This document shows, in pieces, positions 8,013 to 16,205 of a stretch of 64,000 nt of DNA. Source of the stretch: Catenulispora acidiphila DSM 44928 (GTDB lineage Bacteria > Actinomycetota > Actinomycetes > Streptomycetales > Catenulisporaceae); contig NC_013131.1 of NCBI RefSeq assembly GCF_000024025.1, forward strand, positions 8,350,229 through 8,414,228. Direction: 5' to 3'. Position numbers and translations under genes: made by a program. Within the stretch, counting starts at the first letter, position 1; every line of letters starts with the position of its first letter. The notes beneath the pieces were generated by a model. That model saw only the letters and a program-made list of their open reading frames with translations, had not been told where the DNA came from and made no database searches.

Positions 8013-8495
8013 TCACTTCCCGCCCGTACGACGCTTCAGAATCTCCACGTGCACCGTCGGACCGTCCACCCGCCACACAATGTCATCGACCAATGCGGAC
8101 AAAATCGTCCACCCGAACTCATCACTCTGCGGCGACGCGACATTACGCGCCTGACGACTCAGCACCGCACGCAGCGACGAGCCCTCGAGTATGAAGCGGC
8201 ACACCAAGTCGCCGACGCTGTTGGCACCGTCGGTCGCGTCCCCGTCCCGGACGGTATGACGAAGGAGGAGACCGCACGCCTCGTCCACCGCCAGACGCAG
8301 GTCGGCGACCTCCGAGAGGGTGCACCCGAGTTTGGTCGCGACGTGGGCGCTCGCCGACCGGATGATGGGCAGATAGTCGGCGTCAGCCGGTACCTGGATC
8401 ACCACGGTTTCCGCCTCGGTCCCCGCCTCGCCGTCAAGGTCGGACCCGGTCTCGATGCCGGCGGACGTCCGTAGAGAATGTGCTTCAGGATCCAT
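8013..8495 (-). CDS. rsbW: RsbW-like anti-sigma factor (Ser kinase)
   Basis: A 160-residue HATPase-fold protein. The N-terminal ~30 residues are acidic and variable. The core starts VVIQVPADADYLPIIRSASAHVATKLGC, and the N-box equivalent is LRLAVDEACGLLLRHT; the Asp and Glu fit the RsbW/SpoIIAB group. It is immediately upstream of, and 3 bp from, the sigma gene, which identifies its likely target. The partner-switching model predicts that it releases sigma when a dephosphorylated STAS antagonist binds. The divergent STAS gene at 8662 is the obvious candidate. Confidence 0.9.
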   Translation of the reverse strand: MDPEAHSLRTSAGIETGSDLDGEAGTEAETVVIQVPADADYLPIIRSASAHVATKLGCTLSEVADLRLAVDEACGLLLRHTVRDGDATDGANSVGDLVCRFILEGSSLRAVLSRQARNVASPQSDEFGWTILSALVDDIVWRVDGPTVHVEILKRRTGGK

Positions 8496-8661
8496 GTGCG
8501 CTCCCAGCCGATAGCTTCGTCACCGGGACAGCTTACCCACGAAGCAAAAAACACGAGAAGTAATTCATGTATCGGTTGACAGAGGTGTCGGCGATGACCA
8601 AAGCTTGTGCCGCCACCGTCGGCGGCTCCACGCCGGAGGGGTCGACAACTAGGAGCCGGCC

Positions 8662-9009
8662 ATGGAGTTCTCTTGTACAGTGAGACAGATCGCCGACCGT
8701 GTGGTGCTCACGGTCGCCGGCGACGTGGACCTCGCCGTTCATGGGCGCTTCGAGGCGGACGTCGAACAGTATTGGGACGCCTCGACGGATCTGGTCATCG
8801 ACTGCTCACGGATTACTTTTCTAGACTCTATGGGACTCCGTGTTCTGGTGCACGCGATGCAGCGCGCGGCCGGCAATGGACGTGACATCGCGATCGCGGC
8901 GCCGTCCGACCCGGTCCTCCGGGTGCTGGACCTCGCGGGCATCAGGAGCCTGTTCACGGAGATCGGACCGGTTGCCGACGCCGCTCCTGACCCGGACCCC
9001 GCCACCTGA
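8662..9009 (+). CDS. STAS-domain anti-sigma factor antagonist
   Basis: A 115-residue single STAS domain, RsbV/SpoIIAA/BldG type. It has the usual strand VVLTVAGDVDLAVHGRFEADV and the phosphorylation loop ITFLDSMGLRVLVHA, with the Ser in the DSMG motif. AGGAGCC lies upstream of the ATG. It is divergent from the rsbW-sigma pair across 166 bp. In the known scheme RsbW phosphorylates the Ser and a PP2C phosphatase reverses it; a candidate phosphatase is encoded at 61742. Confidence 0.92.
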   Translation: MEFSCTVRQIADRVVLTVAGDVDLAVHGRFEADVEQYWDASTDLVIDCSRITFLDSMGLRVLVHAMQRAAGNGRDIAIAAPSDPVLRVLDLAGIRSLFTEIGPVADAAPDPDPAT

Positions 9010-9064
9010 GCGCGAGGGACGGCGGGACAAGGCGCCCGCACGCCCTGACGGCGGAAGGAGATTC

Positions 9065-10096
9065 GTGAGCGCCCCTCGGATCATGGTTCTGGGCGATTCG
9101 CTCGCCAGCGGGATGCAGGACGACTACACCTGGCGTTGGCAGCTGGCGCAGCACCTCCAGCGCACCGGCACACCCGCGGAGTTCGTCGGCCCGCACACCG
9201 GGACGTTCTCGATGTACGACGACCCGGTGCTGCTGGCGCTCGTGGAGGGACGTCCGGTACCCACCGGCCCGGGCGTGGCCAATCCCATGACCGGTCCGTA
9301 TCGGGAAGGCTCATTCGAGGGCGGGCACTGCGCGCGGCCCGGATGGACCGCGAACGCCGCCAAGGACTCGGTCCGCGACCACGTCGCCACCGACCGCCCG
9401 GATTTCCTGTTGGTCCAGCTGGGATTCAACGACCTCGCGGTGGTCGGACCGCCGGAGCAGACGCTGGAAGACCTGGCCGCGGTCGTGTCCGAAGCGCGCG
9501 CCGCCGCACCCGAGGCGACCTTCCTCGTCGCGAACATAGCGGGCACCACGACGTGGGGAAACGCCTGGTTCCGCAAGAGCATCAAGGAATACAACGCCAA
9601 GCTCCCCGCCGCCCTCAACGCCCTTTCCACGGACCGCTCCCCCATCGCGTTGGTGGACGTGCACACCGGCTTCGATCCCGATACCGACACCTACGACAGC
9701 ATCCACCCGAACCCGGCCGGAGAGCTGGCCATGGCACGCGCCTTCGCCGACGCGCTGCGCCAGTTCGGAGTCGGACGCGAACCGCTGCAGCCGCCTCTGC
9801 CGCATCCGCGGGAGATCCCGCTGTCCGAACCGACGATCGTCACGGCGCGAGTCCACAGCGACGCGGACGTCATGCTGGATTGGAATCGGGTGCGCGGAGC
9901 TTCGGCCTATCGGATCGCACTCCGCGACGTCACGCTCGGAGAGCCGCGCACTGAGGGACCGATCCCGGTGCTCGGCGACCACTGGCTGGCTCAGGGACTG
10001 ACTGCCGGGCACGTCTACGAATTCGACGTCGCCCCGGCCCGCGGCGAACGAGTCGGCCCGCGCTCCAAGCCGCTCCGTCTCGCCGCCGGCCGCTGA
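9065..10096 (+). CDS. Cytosolic SGNH/GDSL hydrolase with C-terminal Fn3-like domain
   Basis: The GTG at 9065 with GGAAGGAG gives 343 residues and no signal peptide. Residues ~1-250 form an SGNH hydrolase: block I IMVLGDSLASG (Ser nucleophile), block III LGFNDL (Asn oxyanion) and block V DSIHPN (Asp and His). The C-terminal ~90 residues (ARVHSDADVMLDWNRVRGASAYRIALRD) read as a fibronectin III-like module. The substrate is probably an ester or acyl group on a polysaccharide or lipid. The gene follows the STAS gene by 55 bp and could be read through from it. Confidence 0.82.
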   Translation: MSAPRIMVLGDSLASGMQDDYTWRWQLAQHLQRTGTPAEFVGPHTGTFSMYDDPVLLALVEGRPVPTGPGVANPMTGPYREGSFEGGHCARPGWTANAAKDSVRDHVATDRPDFLLVQLGFNDLAVVGPPEQTLEDLAAVVSEARAAAPEATFLVANIAGTTTWGNAWFRKSIKEYNAKLPAALNALSTDRSPIALVDVHTGFDPDTDTYDSIHPNPAGELAMARAFADALRQFGVGREPLQPPLPHPREIPLSEPTIVTARVHSDADVMLDWNRVRGASAYRIALRDVTLGEPRTEGPIPVLGDHWLAQGLTAGHVYEFDVAPARGERVGPRSKPLRLAAGR

Positions 10097-10124
10097 CGGC
10101 GAGGCGTGGCGGTCGGAGTCGGGG

Positions 10125-10286
10125 TCACCTGCTGCGCGAGCCGCTTCGGGACCTGATGCCGCCGACGATGGCGGCGACGACGAACAAGACGATGCCGATG
10201 ACCAGGAGCCACAGCAGGCCCTTCACCACGGCGCCGAGGACGCCGAAGATGATCGCCAGGATGAGGATGATCACAATCACAGCCAT
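10125..10286 (-). CDS. 53-residue membrane protein
   Basis: This reading frame encodes MAVIVIILILAIIFGVLGAV followed by KGLLWLLVIGIVLFVVAAIVGG and a basic tail RSRSGSRSR. Two hydrophobic segments separated by a Lys suggest a helical hairpin with a positively charged cytoplasmic end. Small proteins of this kind are common in actinobacteria. The codon pattern is strong, with G/C third positions throughout. The Shine-Dalgarno site is weak. The function is unknown. Confidence 0.6.
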   Translation of the reverse strand: MAVIVIILILAIIFGVLGAVVKGLLWLLVIGIVLFVVAAIVGGIRSRSGSRSR

Positions 10287-10370
10287 ATGGTCATGATTCG
10301 CCCGTTTCAGTGACTGCGCAGCTCCAGAAGGTGGTGGGGCGCGGCCATCGGCTGGAAGGCAGGTGGAAGG

Positions 10371-10919
10371 CTACTGCTCACGCGGCGCAGGAGCCTCAGG
10401 CGTCCCGACTTCAGGCTGCGGAGGGCGGGGCGCTTGCGGGAGCGGGACTTGTGACGGCTGGGGTCCCTGCGACGTCTGCGGTGTCTGGGGCGTCTGCGGT
10501 GTCTGGGGCGTCTGCGACGTCTGCGTCTGCGGTGTCTGAGGCTCCTGGGGGACCTGATCCAGCAGGCGCTCCCGGTCCTGGTGCAGATTGCGCGCCGCAC
10601 GCCGCAACTGGATGATCCGTCCGGCTCCCGGCACCACGACGAGCAGCACGCCCAGCGCCGCGGCCATCAGCAGCGCGACGCCGAGCGGTGCGTTCCAGTG
10701 TGCGCCGTACAGGTGGATCTGGACGTGCTGGTCGTTCTGGAGGATGAACACCAGCAACAGGACCAGGACCACGGCGCCGGCGGTCAGAACGACCCACAGC
10801 CCGCCGAGGCGCGTGCGTCCCGGCAACGGCGGGTGCTGGGGTTCGGTCGGGGTCTCGCCGGTGTCGGGCACGGGCGCGCCCCCGGCAGGATCCGGTTCCT
10901 GCGGAGCGATACTAGCCAT
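10371..10919 (-). CDS. LapA-domain (DUF1049) membrane protein with PQT repeat tail
   Basis: The ATG at 10919 with GAGGAG gives 182 residues. Two hydrophobic helices (VVLTAGAVVLVLLLVFILQN and LGVALLMAAALGVLLVVV) flank the segment NDQHVQIHLYGAHWNAPL, the LapA/DUF1049 signature. A cytoplasmic helix RRAARNLHQDRERLLDQ follows. The tail is a QTPQTPQTS repeat encoded by an 18-bp direct repeat at 10474-10509 and degenerate copies. LapA-like proteins are envelope or lipopolysaccharide-assembly proteins in Gram-negatives; the role in this lineage is unclear. A sigma-B-like promoter candidate lies upstream. Confidence 0.8.
   Translation of the reverse strand: MASIAPQEPDPAGGAPVPDTGETPTEPQHPPLPGRTRLGGLWVVLTAGAVVLVLLLVFILQNDQHVQIHLYGAHWNAPLGVALLMAAALGVLLVVVPGAGRIIQLRRAARNLHQDRERLLDQVPQEPQTPQTQTSQTPQTPQTPQTPQTSQGPQPSQVPLPQAPRPPQPEVGTPEAPAPREQ
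10471..10543. repeat. 18-bp tandem repeat encoding the PQT tail
   Basis: GTCTGCGGTGTCTGGGGC occurs twice in tandem (10474-10491 and 10492-10509) and is followed by partial copies GTCTGCGAC, GTCTGC and GTCTGCGGTGTCTGAGG. It encodes the QTPQTP repeat at the C-terminus of the LapA-domain protein. Confidence 0.75.
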
Positions 10920-10976
10920 GACCAGTAGCTCCTCTCCCATGCCGTGATTTGTGAATATCGGTCTCTTGTTCGGCGT

Positions 10977-11001
10977 GTACCCCCATTTGTCCAGGTCAAG
11001 C
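10977..11001 (-). promoter_or_regulatory. Candidate sigma-B/F-type promoter of the LapA-domain gene
   Basis: On the minus strand GCTT (10998-11001) is followed after 15 bp by GGGTAC (10977-10982), the -10 form preferred by actinobacterial stress sigma factors. It sits about 60 bp upstream of the start codon, partly in the leader of the divergent phosphodiesterase gene. Confidence 0.4.
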
Positions 11002-11022
11002 AGGATTCCGAAGGAGACCCGA

Positions 11023-11526
11023 ATGCGCCTGCTCTTGATCGCGGACACGCACGTCCCGAAACGTGCCCGGGTTCTGCCCGCGCAACTGCTCGACGAGGTG
11101 GACGCCGCCGACGTGGTGTTCCACGCCGGGGACTGGGTCGATGTCGCCACACTCGACCTGGTGCAGGAGCGGTCGCGGCGGCTGGTCGCGGTCTACGGCA
11201 ACAACGATGGTCCGGCGTTGCGGGAGCGGCTTCCTTCGGTGGCGCGGGTCGAGCTTGAGTCGTGCCGGTTCGCGGTGGTGCACGAGACCGGTTCGGCCAA
11301 GGGACGCGAGCAGCGGTGTGCAGCGCAGTTCCCTGATACCGACGTCCTGGTGTTCGGGCACAGCCACATCCCTTGGGACAGCCACGCCTCCAACGGCATG
11401 CGGCTGCTCAATCCCGGCTCGCCGACCGACCGCCGCCGGCAGCCGTACGCCACCTACCTGACCGCCGAGCTGGCGGATGGCCGGCTCGGCGAGGTCCGTC
11501 TGCACAACCTGCCGCCCCGCAGCTGA
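11023..11526 (+). CDS. YfcE/MJ0936-type metallophosphoesterase
   Basis: The ATG at 11023, with AAGGAG ahead of it, gives 167 residues. Metal-binding motifs are in order: IADTHVPK (D-x-H), FHAGDW (G-D), YGNNDG (G-N-x-D), VVHETG in place of the usual VxHG, and FGHSHIP (G-H-x-H). This is the small one-domain family of Mn/Ni-dependent phosphodiesterases. The substrate is unknown; cyclic nucleotides or phosphodiesters are usual in vitro. It converges on the SDR gene with one base between stop codons. Confidence 0.88.
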   Translation: MRLLLIADTHVPKRARVLPAQLLDEVDAADVVFHAGDWVDVATLDLVQERSRRLVAVYGNNDGPALRERLPSVARVELESCRFAVVHETGSAKGREQRCAAQFPDTDVLVFGHSHIPWDSHASNGMRLLNPGSPTDRRRQPYATYLTAELADGRLGEVRLHNLPPRS

Positions 11527-11527
11527 C

Positions 11528-12280
11528 TCACACCAAAACGCCGCCGCCGTCGATCGTGAGCGTGCTGCCGGTGACGTAGGGGTTGGACAGAGCGAAGAGG
11601 TACGCTCCCGCTGCCTCCTCGGCGGTGCCGACGCGCCGCGTGAGCAGTGCGGAGCCGGACTCCCGAAGGAAGGCGTCCGGGTCCGGGACGCTGCCGTCCC
11701 ACAGCTCGGTGCGGATCACGCCCGGCCGGATCACGTTCACGCGCAGCGGAGCGAGCTCCACGGCCAGGGCACGGCTCAGGGACTCGATACCACCGGTGAC
11801 GGCGGCGGTCACCGCTGTGCCGGCCGCGGGGCGGGTCGCGAGGGTGCCGGAGCTGAAGGTGATCGAGCCGCCTTCGCGCAGGTGCGGCGCGGCGTACTTG
11901 GCGGACAGGAACGCGCCCCAGAAACGGCGCTCGAAGATGGTCCTCGCCTCCTGCGCGCTGGTATCGCTCACCGGCTTGAGGAGCAGGGATTCGCCCGCGG
12001 TGAAGACGAGGTGGTCGAACTCGCCGATCTCGTCGAAGAAGGCTGCGATGGCCGCGCCGTCGGCGACGTCCAGGCGGCGTCCCTGCGCCGAGTCGCCCAG
12101 CCGCTCCGTGGCGGCGTCGACGCGGTCCTGGTTGCTGGAGGCGATCACGACGTCCGCACCCGCCGCCACCGCCTGCCGGGCCAGGGCGAAGCCGATACCG
12201 GAGGTGCCGCCGATGATCACGATCTTCTTGCCGGACACGGATGCGGACAGAGCCGCAGCCGCAGATTCAGATTCAGACAT
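11528..12280 (-). CDS. Short-chain dehydrogenase/reductase (SDR)
   Basis: A 250-residue classical SDR. The nucleotide loop is IIGGTSGIGFALA (GxxxGIG). The usual NNAG is replaced by FTAGES. The catalytic Tyr of YxxxK is not obvious: the segment after the strand ITFSSGTLATRP reads AAGTAVTAAVTGGIESLS, where Tyr is absent. That is typical of an SDR subgroup called atypical or pseudo-oxidoreductase. The C-terminus PYVTGSTLTIDGGGVLV is standard. It is divergent from an AraC regulator across 96 bp, so it may be that regulator's target. Confidence 0.85.
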   Translation of the reverse strand: MSESESAAAALSASVSGKKIVIIGGTSGIGFALARQAVAAGADVVIASSNQDRVDAATERLGDSAQGRRLDVADGAAIAAFFDEIGEFDHLVFTAGESLLLKPVSDTSAQEARTIFERRFWGAFLSAKYAAPHLREGGSITFSSGTLATRPAAGTAVTAAVTGGIESLSRALAVELAPLRVNVIRPGVIRTELWDGSVPDPDAFLRESGSALLTRRVGTAEEAAGAYLFALSNPYVTGSTLTIDGGGVLV

Positions 12281-12376
12281 GACAGGAACGTATGCCTCGG
12301 GGAGCAAGACGGTGAATGACAGGAAGTCTCGGTTCTTTGTCTTATCGTCTCGAACGGGAGCGACTACGGTGGTGGC

Positions 12377-13336
12377 ATGGACATCCTGAGCGACACCCTC
12401 GAAGTCCTGCGGACGGGCCGTCCGATGGTGACCCGCACCGACGCGCACGGCCCGTGGGCTCTGAAGTACCAGCCCATCTCGGGCGCCAGCTTCCACGTGG
12501 TCATGGAGGGACGCTGCCGCCTGCTGCGGCCGGAGGGCGAGCCGCTCGCGCTCGGACCCGGCGACATCGTCTTCCTGCGGCGCGGAAGTGGCCACACGAT
12601 GTGCGACCCGGACACGCCGCACCCCGAGCCGATGGACTTCGCCCCGCACCGGCTGGACGACTCCTCGCCGATCGGCCAGTTCACCGTCGAGGGACCCGGA
12701 CCGCGCACGGTGCTGGTGTGTGGCGCGTACAAGATCGACGCAGACCACCGGCATCCCCTGTTCACCAACATGCCGGAGATCATCCACCTGCCCGCTGCCC
12801 CAGGGCGCTATCCGGTGCTGCGCTCAGCGATCGACCAGCTGTGCGCCGAATTCCGTTCACCGCAGCCGGGTTCGGACGCGATCGTCACCGCTCTCGTCGA
12901 CCTGCTCCTGCTGCACATCCTCCGGTCCTGGTACGCCGAATTGCCGAAGGACCAGACCTGCGGATGGGCTGCCGCGCTGACCGACCACGCGATCGCCCCA
13001 GCCCTGAAGGCGATCCACGACGCCCCCGGCGACCCCTGGACCGTGGAGTCACTGGCCGCCCGAACCGGATTGTCCCGCGCCGCGTTCGCCCGACGGTTCG
13101 CCGCGGTGGTCGGCGTACCGCCGCTGACCTACCTGACCAACTGGCGGATGGCCACCGCCGCCCGGCTGCTGCGCGAATCTCCGAGCACGGTGAACACGAT
13201 CGCGCAGCGCACGGGATACACCTCGGAATTCGCCTTCGCCAAGGCGTTCAAACGGCATTTCGGATCGCCGCCGGGCTCCTACCGCAAGCCGACGGTGTCG
13301 GCACCCGGGTCTATGGTCCCTCGCTATGACGACTGA
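12377..13336 (+). CDS. AraC-family regulator with cupin sensor domain
   Basis: A 319-residue protein. Residues ~15-190 form a cupin (AraC_binding/Cupin_6) sensor: ISGASFHVVMEGRCRLL and LGPGDIVFLRRGSGHTM. Residues ~210-310 carry two HTHs: WTVESLAARTGLSRAAFARRFAAVVG and NTIAQRTGYTSEFAFAKAFKRHFGSPPGSYR, the conserved AraC ending. It is probably a repressor or activator of the divergent SDR gene. Its stop codon overlaps the start of the next gene by 11 bp. Confidence 0.9.
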   Translation: MDILSDTLEVLRTGRPMVTRTDAHGPWALKYQPISGASFHVVMEGRCRLLRPEGEPLALGPGDIVFLRRGSGHTMCDPDTPHPEPMDFAPHRLDDSSPIGQFTVEGPGPRTVLVCGAYKIDADHRHPLFTNMPEIIHLPAAPGRYPVLRSAIDQLCAEFRSPQPGSDAIVTALVDLLLLHILRSWYAELPKDQTCGWAAALTDHAIAPALKAIHDAPGDPWTVESLAARTGLSRAAFARRFAAVVGVPPLTYLTNWRMATAARLLRESPSTVNTIAQRTGYTSEFAFAKAFKRHFGSPPGSYRKPTVSAPGSMVPRYDD

Positions 13337-13790
13337 TGAGCTCGGCGGGCCGCGACTACCCACCGGCGAAGAAGAAGACCGCCTCTGGTCTTTGCTGGCG
13401 CAGGCGTGGTCGAAGGCCGGGGACTCGAGAGAGGCTTTCGTGAAAGTTCTGACAGAACTCTGCGAAGGCATGTCGTCCGAGGAACTCACGGACCTCGACC
13501 GGGTCGTCGAGCGCAAGCTCTACGACGTCGACCGCGCCGACATCCACGCCGTCACCGACGGCTCGGACGACGGATTCCTCTATGCACGCGGCCTGATAGT
13601 CGCCTCGGGGCGGGAGAAGTACTACGCGGTCCTCGCCGACCCGAATGCCGCGACGCCCGACGACGAACTCGAGGAGATGTGCTACTTCTTCGCGCATCTT
13701 CACCACGAGAAGTACGGCTCGTGGCCCGAGACCGGCTCGGGTATATCTCGCGAGTCGTGTTCCAACCCCGAGGGGTGGCGCTCGGCGTGA
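13326..13790 (+). CDS. DUF4240-like protein
   Basis: A 154-residue acidic protein that starts inside the end of the AraC gene, so translation is probably coupled. The order of motifs fits the DUF4240 group: LWSLLAQAW, LTELCEGMSSEELTDLDRVVERKLYDVDR and DGFLYARGLIVASGREKYYAVLADP. Members are predicted cytosolic proteins linked to toxin-immunity or stress contexts. No activity is known. No transmembrane segment is present. Confidence 0.7.
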   Translation: MTTDELGGPRLPTGEEEDRLWSLLAQAWSKAGDSREAFVKVLTELCEGMSSEELTDLDRVVERKLYDVDRADIHAVTDGSDDGFLYARGLIVASGREKYYAVLADPNAATPDDELEEMCYFFAHLHHEKYGSWPETGSGISRESCSNPEGWRSA

Positions 13791-13961
13791 GCTAGCGGGA
13801 CTGTCCAGGCGACACCGCTGTGGTCAGTAGCTCATCCGGCGACACGAACTGCGTCACGCTCGCTGCCGCGATCATCTGTTGACTGCGCGACGACGTACTC
13901 CTTGAACTCCGCACGGAGAGCGGAAGTTTTTCAGACGTCTCGCACCAGCCAATTCCCCGTA

Positions 13962-14009
13962 TGGTCTGGACCAATTTTGCGCAAAACCCTTGACTGGTCT
14001 GGACCAATT
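13962..14009 (+). promoter_or_regulatory. Two dre-like (DasR-type) operators before the chitinase
   Basis: TGGTCTGGACCAATT occurs twice, at 13962-13976 and 13995-14009, 33 bp apart. Its core differs by one base from the published DasR responsive element TGGTCTAGACCA. A TTGACT that could be a -35 box overlaps the first base of the second copy (13990-13995). The chitinase start codon is 54 bp further on. DasR represses chitinases in Streptomyces and is released by GlcN-6-P; use of the same signal here is inferred. Confidence 0.75.
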
Positions 14010-14062
14010 CAGTTCACTCCCAAGTGACCCCGCTCACACCTTTCCCCACAGAGGAGTGGCTC

Positions 14063-15166
14063 ATGACCCTTACTCACGCACCGAAACGCACGCGGCTCCT
14101 AGCCTTGCTGGCTGCTCTGGCCAGCGTGCTCGGGCTGACCCTCATCGCCATGCCCGCCTCGCCGGCCCACGCCGCGACCGCCTGCGCCGCGCCGTGGAAC
14201 TCCGGCGTCGCGTACACCGGCGGGCAGACCGCGTCGTACAACGGGGACAACTGGTCCGCGAAGTGGTGGACCCAGGGCGACATCCCCGGCAACAACGGCC
14301 AGAACGTCTGGGCCGATCAGGGTGCGTGCTCCTCGAGCGGGGGCGGAGGCGGCGGGGGCAGCAGTTGCAGCTACCCGGCTTGGGTCGCCGGGCAGTACTA
14401 CAACGTCGGCGCCATCGTCACGTACACGCCGAACGGCGGGCTCTACATAGCCACCAACGCCAATCCCGGCTACGACCCGACCATCAGCACCTGGTACTGG
14501 TCGCCGTACACCTGCACCGGCGGCGGTGGTGGGGGCGGTGGCGGTGGAGGCGGCTCCAACGGCTTCGTCGTCAGTGAAGCGCAGTTCAACCAGATCTTCC
14601 CGAACCGGAATTCCTTCTACACCTACTCCGGTCTGGTCGCGGCGCTCAGTGCCTACCCCGCGTTCGCCACCACCGGCAGCGCCACCGTGCAAAAGCAGGA
14701 AGCCGCAGCGTTCCTGGCCAATGTGGACCACGAAACCGGCGGCCTCGTCTACATCAACGAAATCGACCAATCCGGCAACTACTGCGCCAGCGAATCCTAC
14801 GGCTGCCCCGCCGGAACCTACGCCTACTACGGCCGCGGACCCCTGCAACTGTCCTGGAACTTCAACTACTACGCCGCCGGCAACGCCCTCGGCATCGACC
14901 TCCTCGACAACCCCAACCTCGTCGCCACCGACCCAGCCACCTCCTGGAAAACCGCCATCTGGTACTGGTTCACCGGCACCGGCAACGGCTCCCTGACCTC
15001 CCATCAGGCCATGACAACCGGAGCCGGCTTCGGCGCCACCATCCGCGCCATCAACGACATCGAATGCAACGGCGGCAACACCGGCGAGATGCAAGACCGC
15101 GTCAACGACTACGAATCCATCGCCGGGGTGCTCGGCGTGACTCCGGGCGGGAACCTCACCTGCTGA
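14063..15166 (+). CDS. Secreted GH19 chitinase with two CBM5/12 modules
   Basis: The ATG at 14063 with GAGGAG gives 367 residues. A signal peptide ends near SPAHA (about residue 37). Two carbohydrate-binding modules of the CBM5/12 kind follow (CAAPWNSGVAYTGGQTASYNG and YPAWVAGQYYNVGAIVTY). They are separated by Gly-rich linkers and followed by a GH19 catalytic domain: VSEAQFNQIFPNRNSFYTYSGL, the catalytic VDHETGG and YYGRGPLQLSWNFNY. It should hydrolyse exported chitin to GlcNAc oligomers. Two dre-like sites precede it and a terminator hairpin follows at 15191. Confidence 0.95.
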   Translation: MTLTHAPKRTRLLALLAALASVLGLTLIAMPASPAHAATACAAPWNSGVAYTGGQTASYNGDNWSAKWWTQGDIPGNNGQNVWADQGACSSSGGGGGGGSSCSYPAWVAGQYYNVGAIVTYTPNGGLYIATNANPGYDPTISTWYWSPYTCTGGGGGGGGGGGGSNGFVVSEAQFNQIFPNRNSFYTYSGLVAALSAYPAFATTGSATVQKQEAAAFLANVDHETGGLVYINEIDQSGNYCASESYGCPAGTYAYYGRGPLQLSWNFNYYAAGNALGIDLLDNPNLVATDPATSWKTAIWYWFTGTGNGSLTSHQAMTTGAGFGATIRAINDIECNGGNTGEMQDRVNDYESIAGVLGVTPGGNLTC

Positions 15167-15190
15167 CGTCCTGACGTTCTGACGAATGAT

Positions 15191-15217
15191 GGAGCCGGCG
15201 CAGACTGCGCCGGCTCC
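15191..15217 (+). terminator. Terminator hairpin after the chitinase
   Basis: GGAGCCGGCGCA pairs perfectly with TGCGCCGGCTCC around a 3-nt GAC loop, followed by a pyrimidine-rich TTCTCC. It begins 24 bp after the stop codon. Confidence 0.8.
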
Positions 15218-15315
15218 TTCTCCTACTACGAAGTGGTCACGCGTCAGCGACTCGTTAAGTAAGCCCACTGACTATTCTCGGGGGGTCAGTGAAGATCGGC
15301 TGGGAGGCGAGATCG

Positions 15316-16173
15316 ATGAGTGGTTTGACCGTGGTCACCGGAGCGACCGGCAATGTCGGTGGTTCGTTGGTGACGGCTTTGGTCGCGGCGGGTATGCCGG
15401 TGCGCGCGGTGGTGCGCTCTGAGGCGGACGCGGCGCGCTTCGACAGCGGCGCGGTACAGACCGCGATCGGCGACCTGAACGAGCCCGCGAGCCTGGCGGC
15501 CGCGTTAGATGGTGCGCAGGCGCTGTTCCTGCTGCCCGGCTACGCGGACATGCCCGGCGTGTACGCGGCGGCGCGCGAAGCAGGGGTCGGACATGTCGTG
15601 CAGCTGTCGGGGATGTCGGCGGCGAGCGGCGACATGAGCAACGCCGTCACCGAGTACATGGTGCTCAGCGAGCAGGCGGCGGCGGAGTCGAAGCTGCCGC
15701 ACACCGTCGTGCGGCCCTCGGCGTTCATGACCAACGCGCTGCGGTGGGCGGACCAGGTGCGCGCCGGCGACACGGTGACGCTGCCGTTCCCGACCGTCGC
15801 CACCGCCTGTCTGCACCCGGCGGACCTGGGCGCCGTCATCGCCGCGGTGTTCGCCGACCCGGACCGGTACGCCGGCGAGGTGCTGCTGCCCACCGGTCCG
15901 GAGGCGCTGCTCCCCCGCGACCAGGTCGCGATCGTGGCCGGCGTCCTGGACCGGCCGCTGACCTTCGTGGGGCTCACCGACGAGCAGGCGCGCGAGTCCA
16001 TGGCCGCCGACGGCACGCCGCAGCGGTACATCGACGCCTTCCTCGACTTCTACGCCAAGGGGAGTCTGGACGAGTCGCCGGTGCGCTCCACCGTCGCCGA
16101 CGTCACCGGCAACGCGCCCCGGACGTTCGCCGCCTGGGCTGCGGACAACGCCGAGGCGTTCGCGCGCAGCTGA
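15316..16173 (+). CDS. NmrA-like NAD(P)-binding protein
   Basis: The ATG at 15316 is preceded by GGGAGG; an in-frame GTG at 15289 is a poorer choice. The 285-residue product has an atypical SDR/NmrA fold: the nucleotide loop VTGATGNVGGSLV, then VRAVVRS, IGDLNEPASLAAALDGAQALFLLPG and the strand HVVQLSGMSA. It probably senses or uses NAD(P), as in quinone reductases of the QOR2 type. There is no regulator next to it. It converges on the GH20 gene across a G-rich repeat. Confidence 0.82.
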   Translation: MSGLTVVTGATGNVGGSLVTALVAAGMPVRAVVRSEADAARFDSGAVQTAIGDLNEPASLAAALDGAQALFLLPGYADMPGVYAAAREAGVGHVVQLSGMSAASGDMSNAVTEYMVLSEQAAAESKLPHTVVRPSAFMTNALRWADQVRAGDTVTLPFPTVATACLHPADLGAVIAAVFADPDRYAGEVLLPTGPEALLPRDQVAIVAGVLDRPLTFVGLTDEQARESMAADGTPQRYIDAFLDFYAKGSLDESPVRSTVADVTGNAPRTFAAWAADNAEAFARS

Positions 16174-16205
16174 GGGTCCAGCTGCGCGGGTCGTCGCGGC
16201 CGCCG

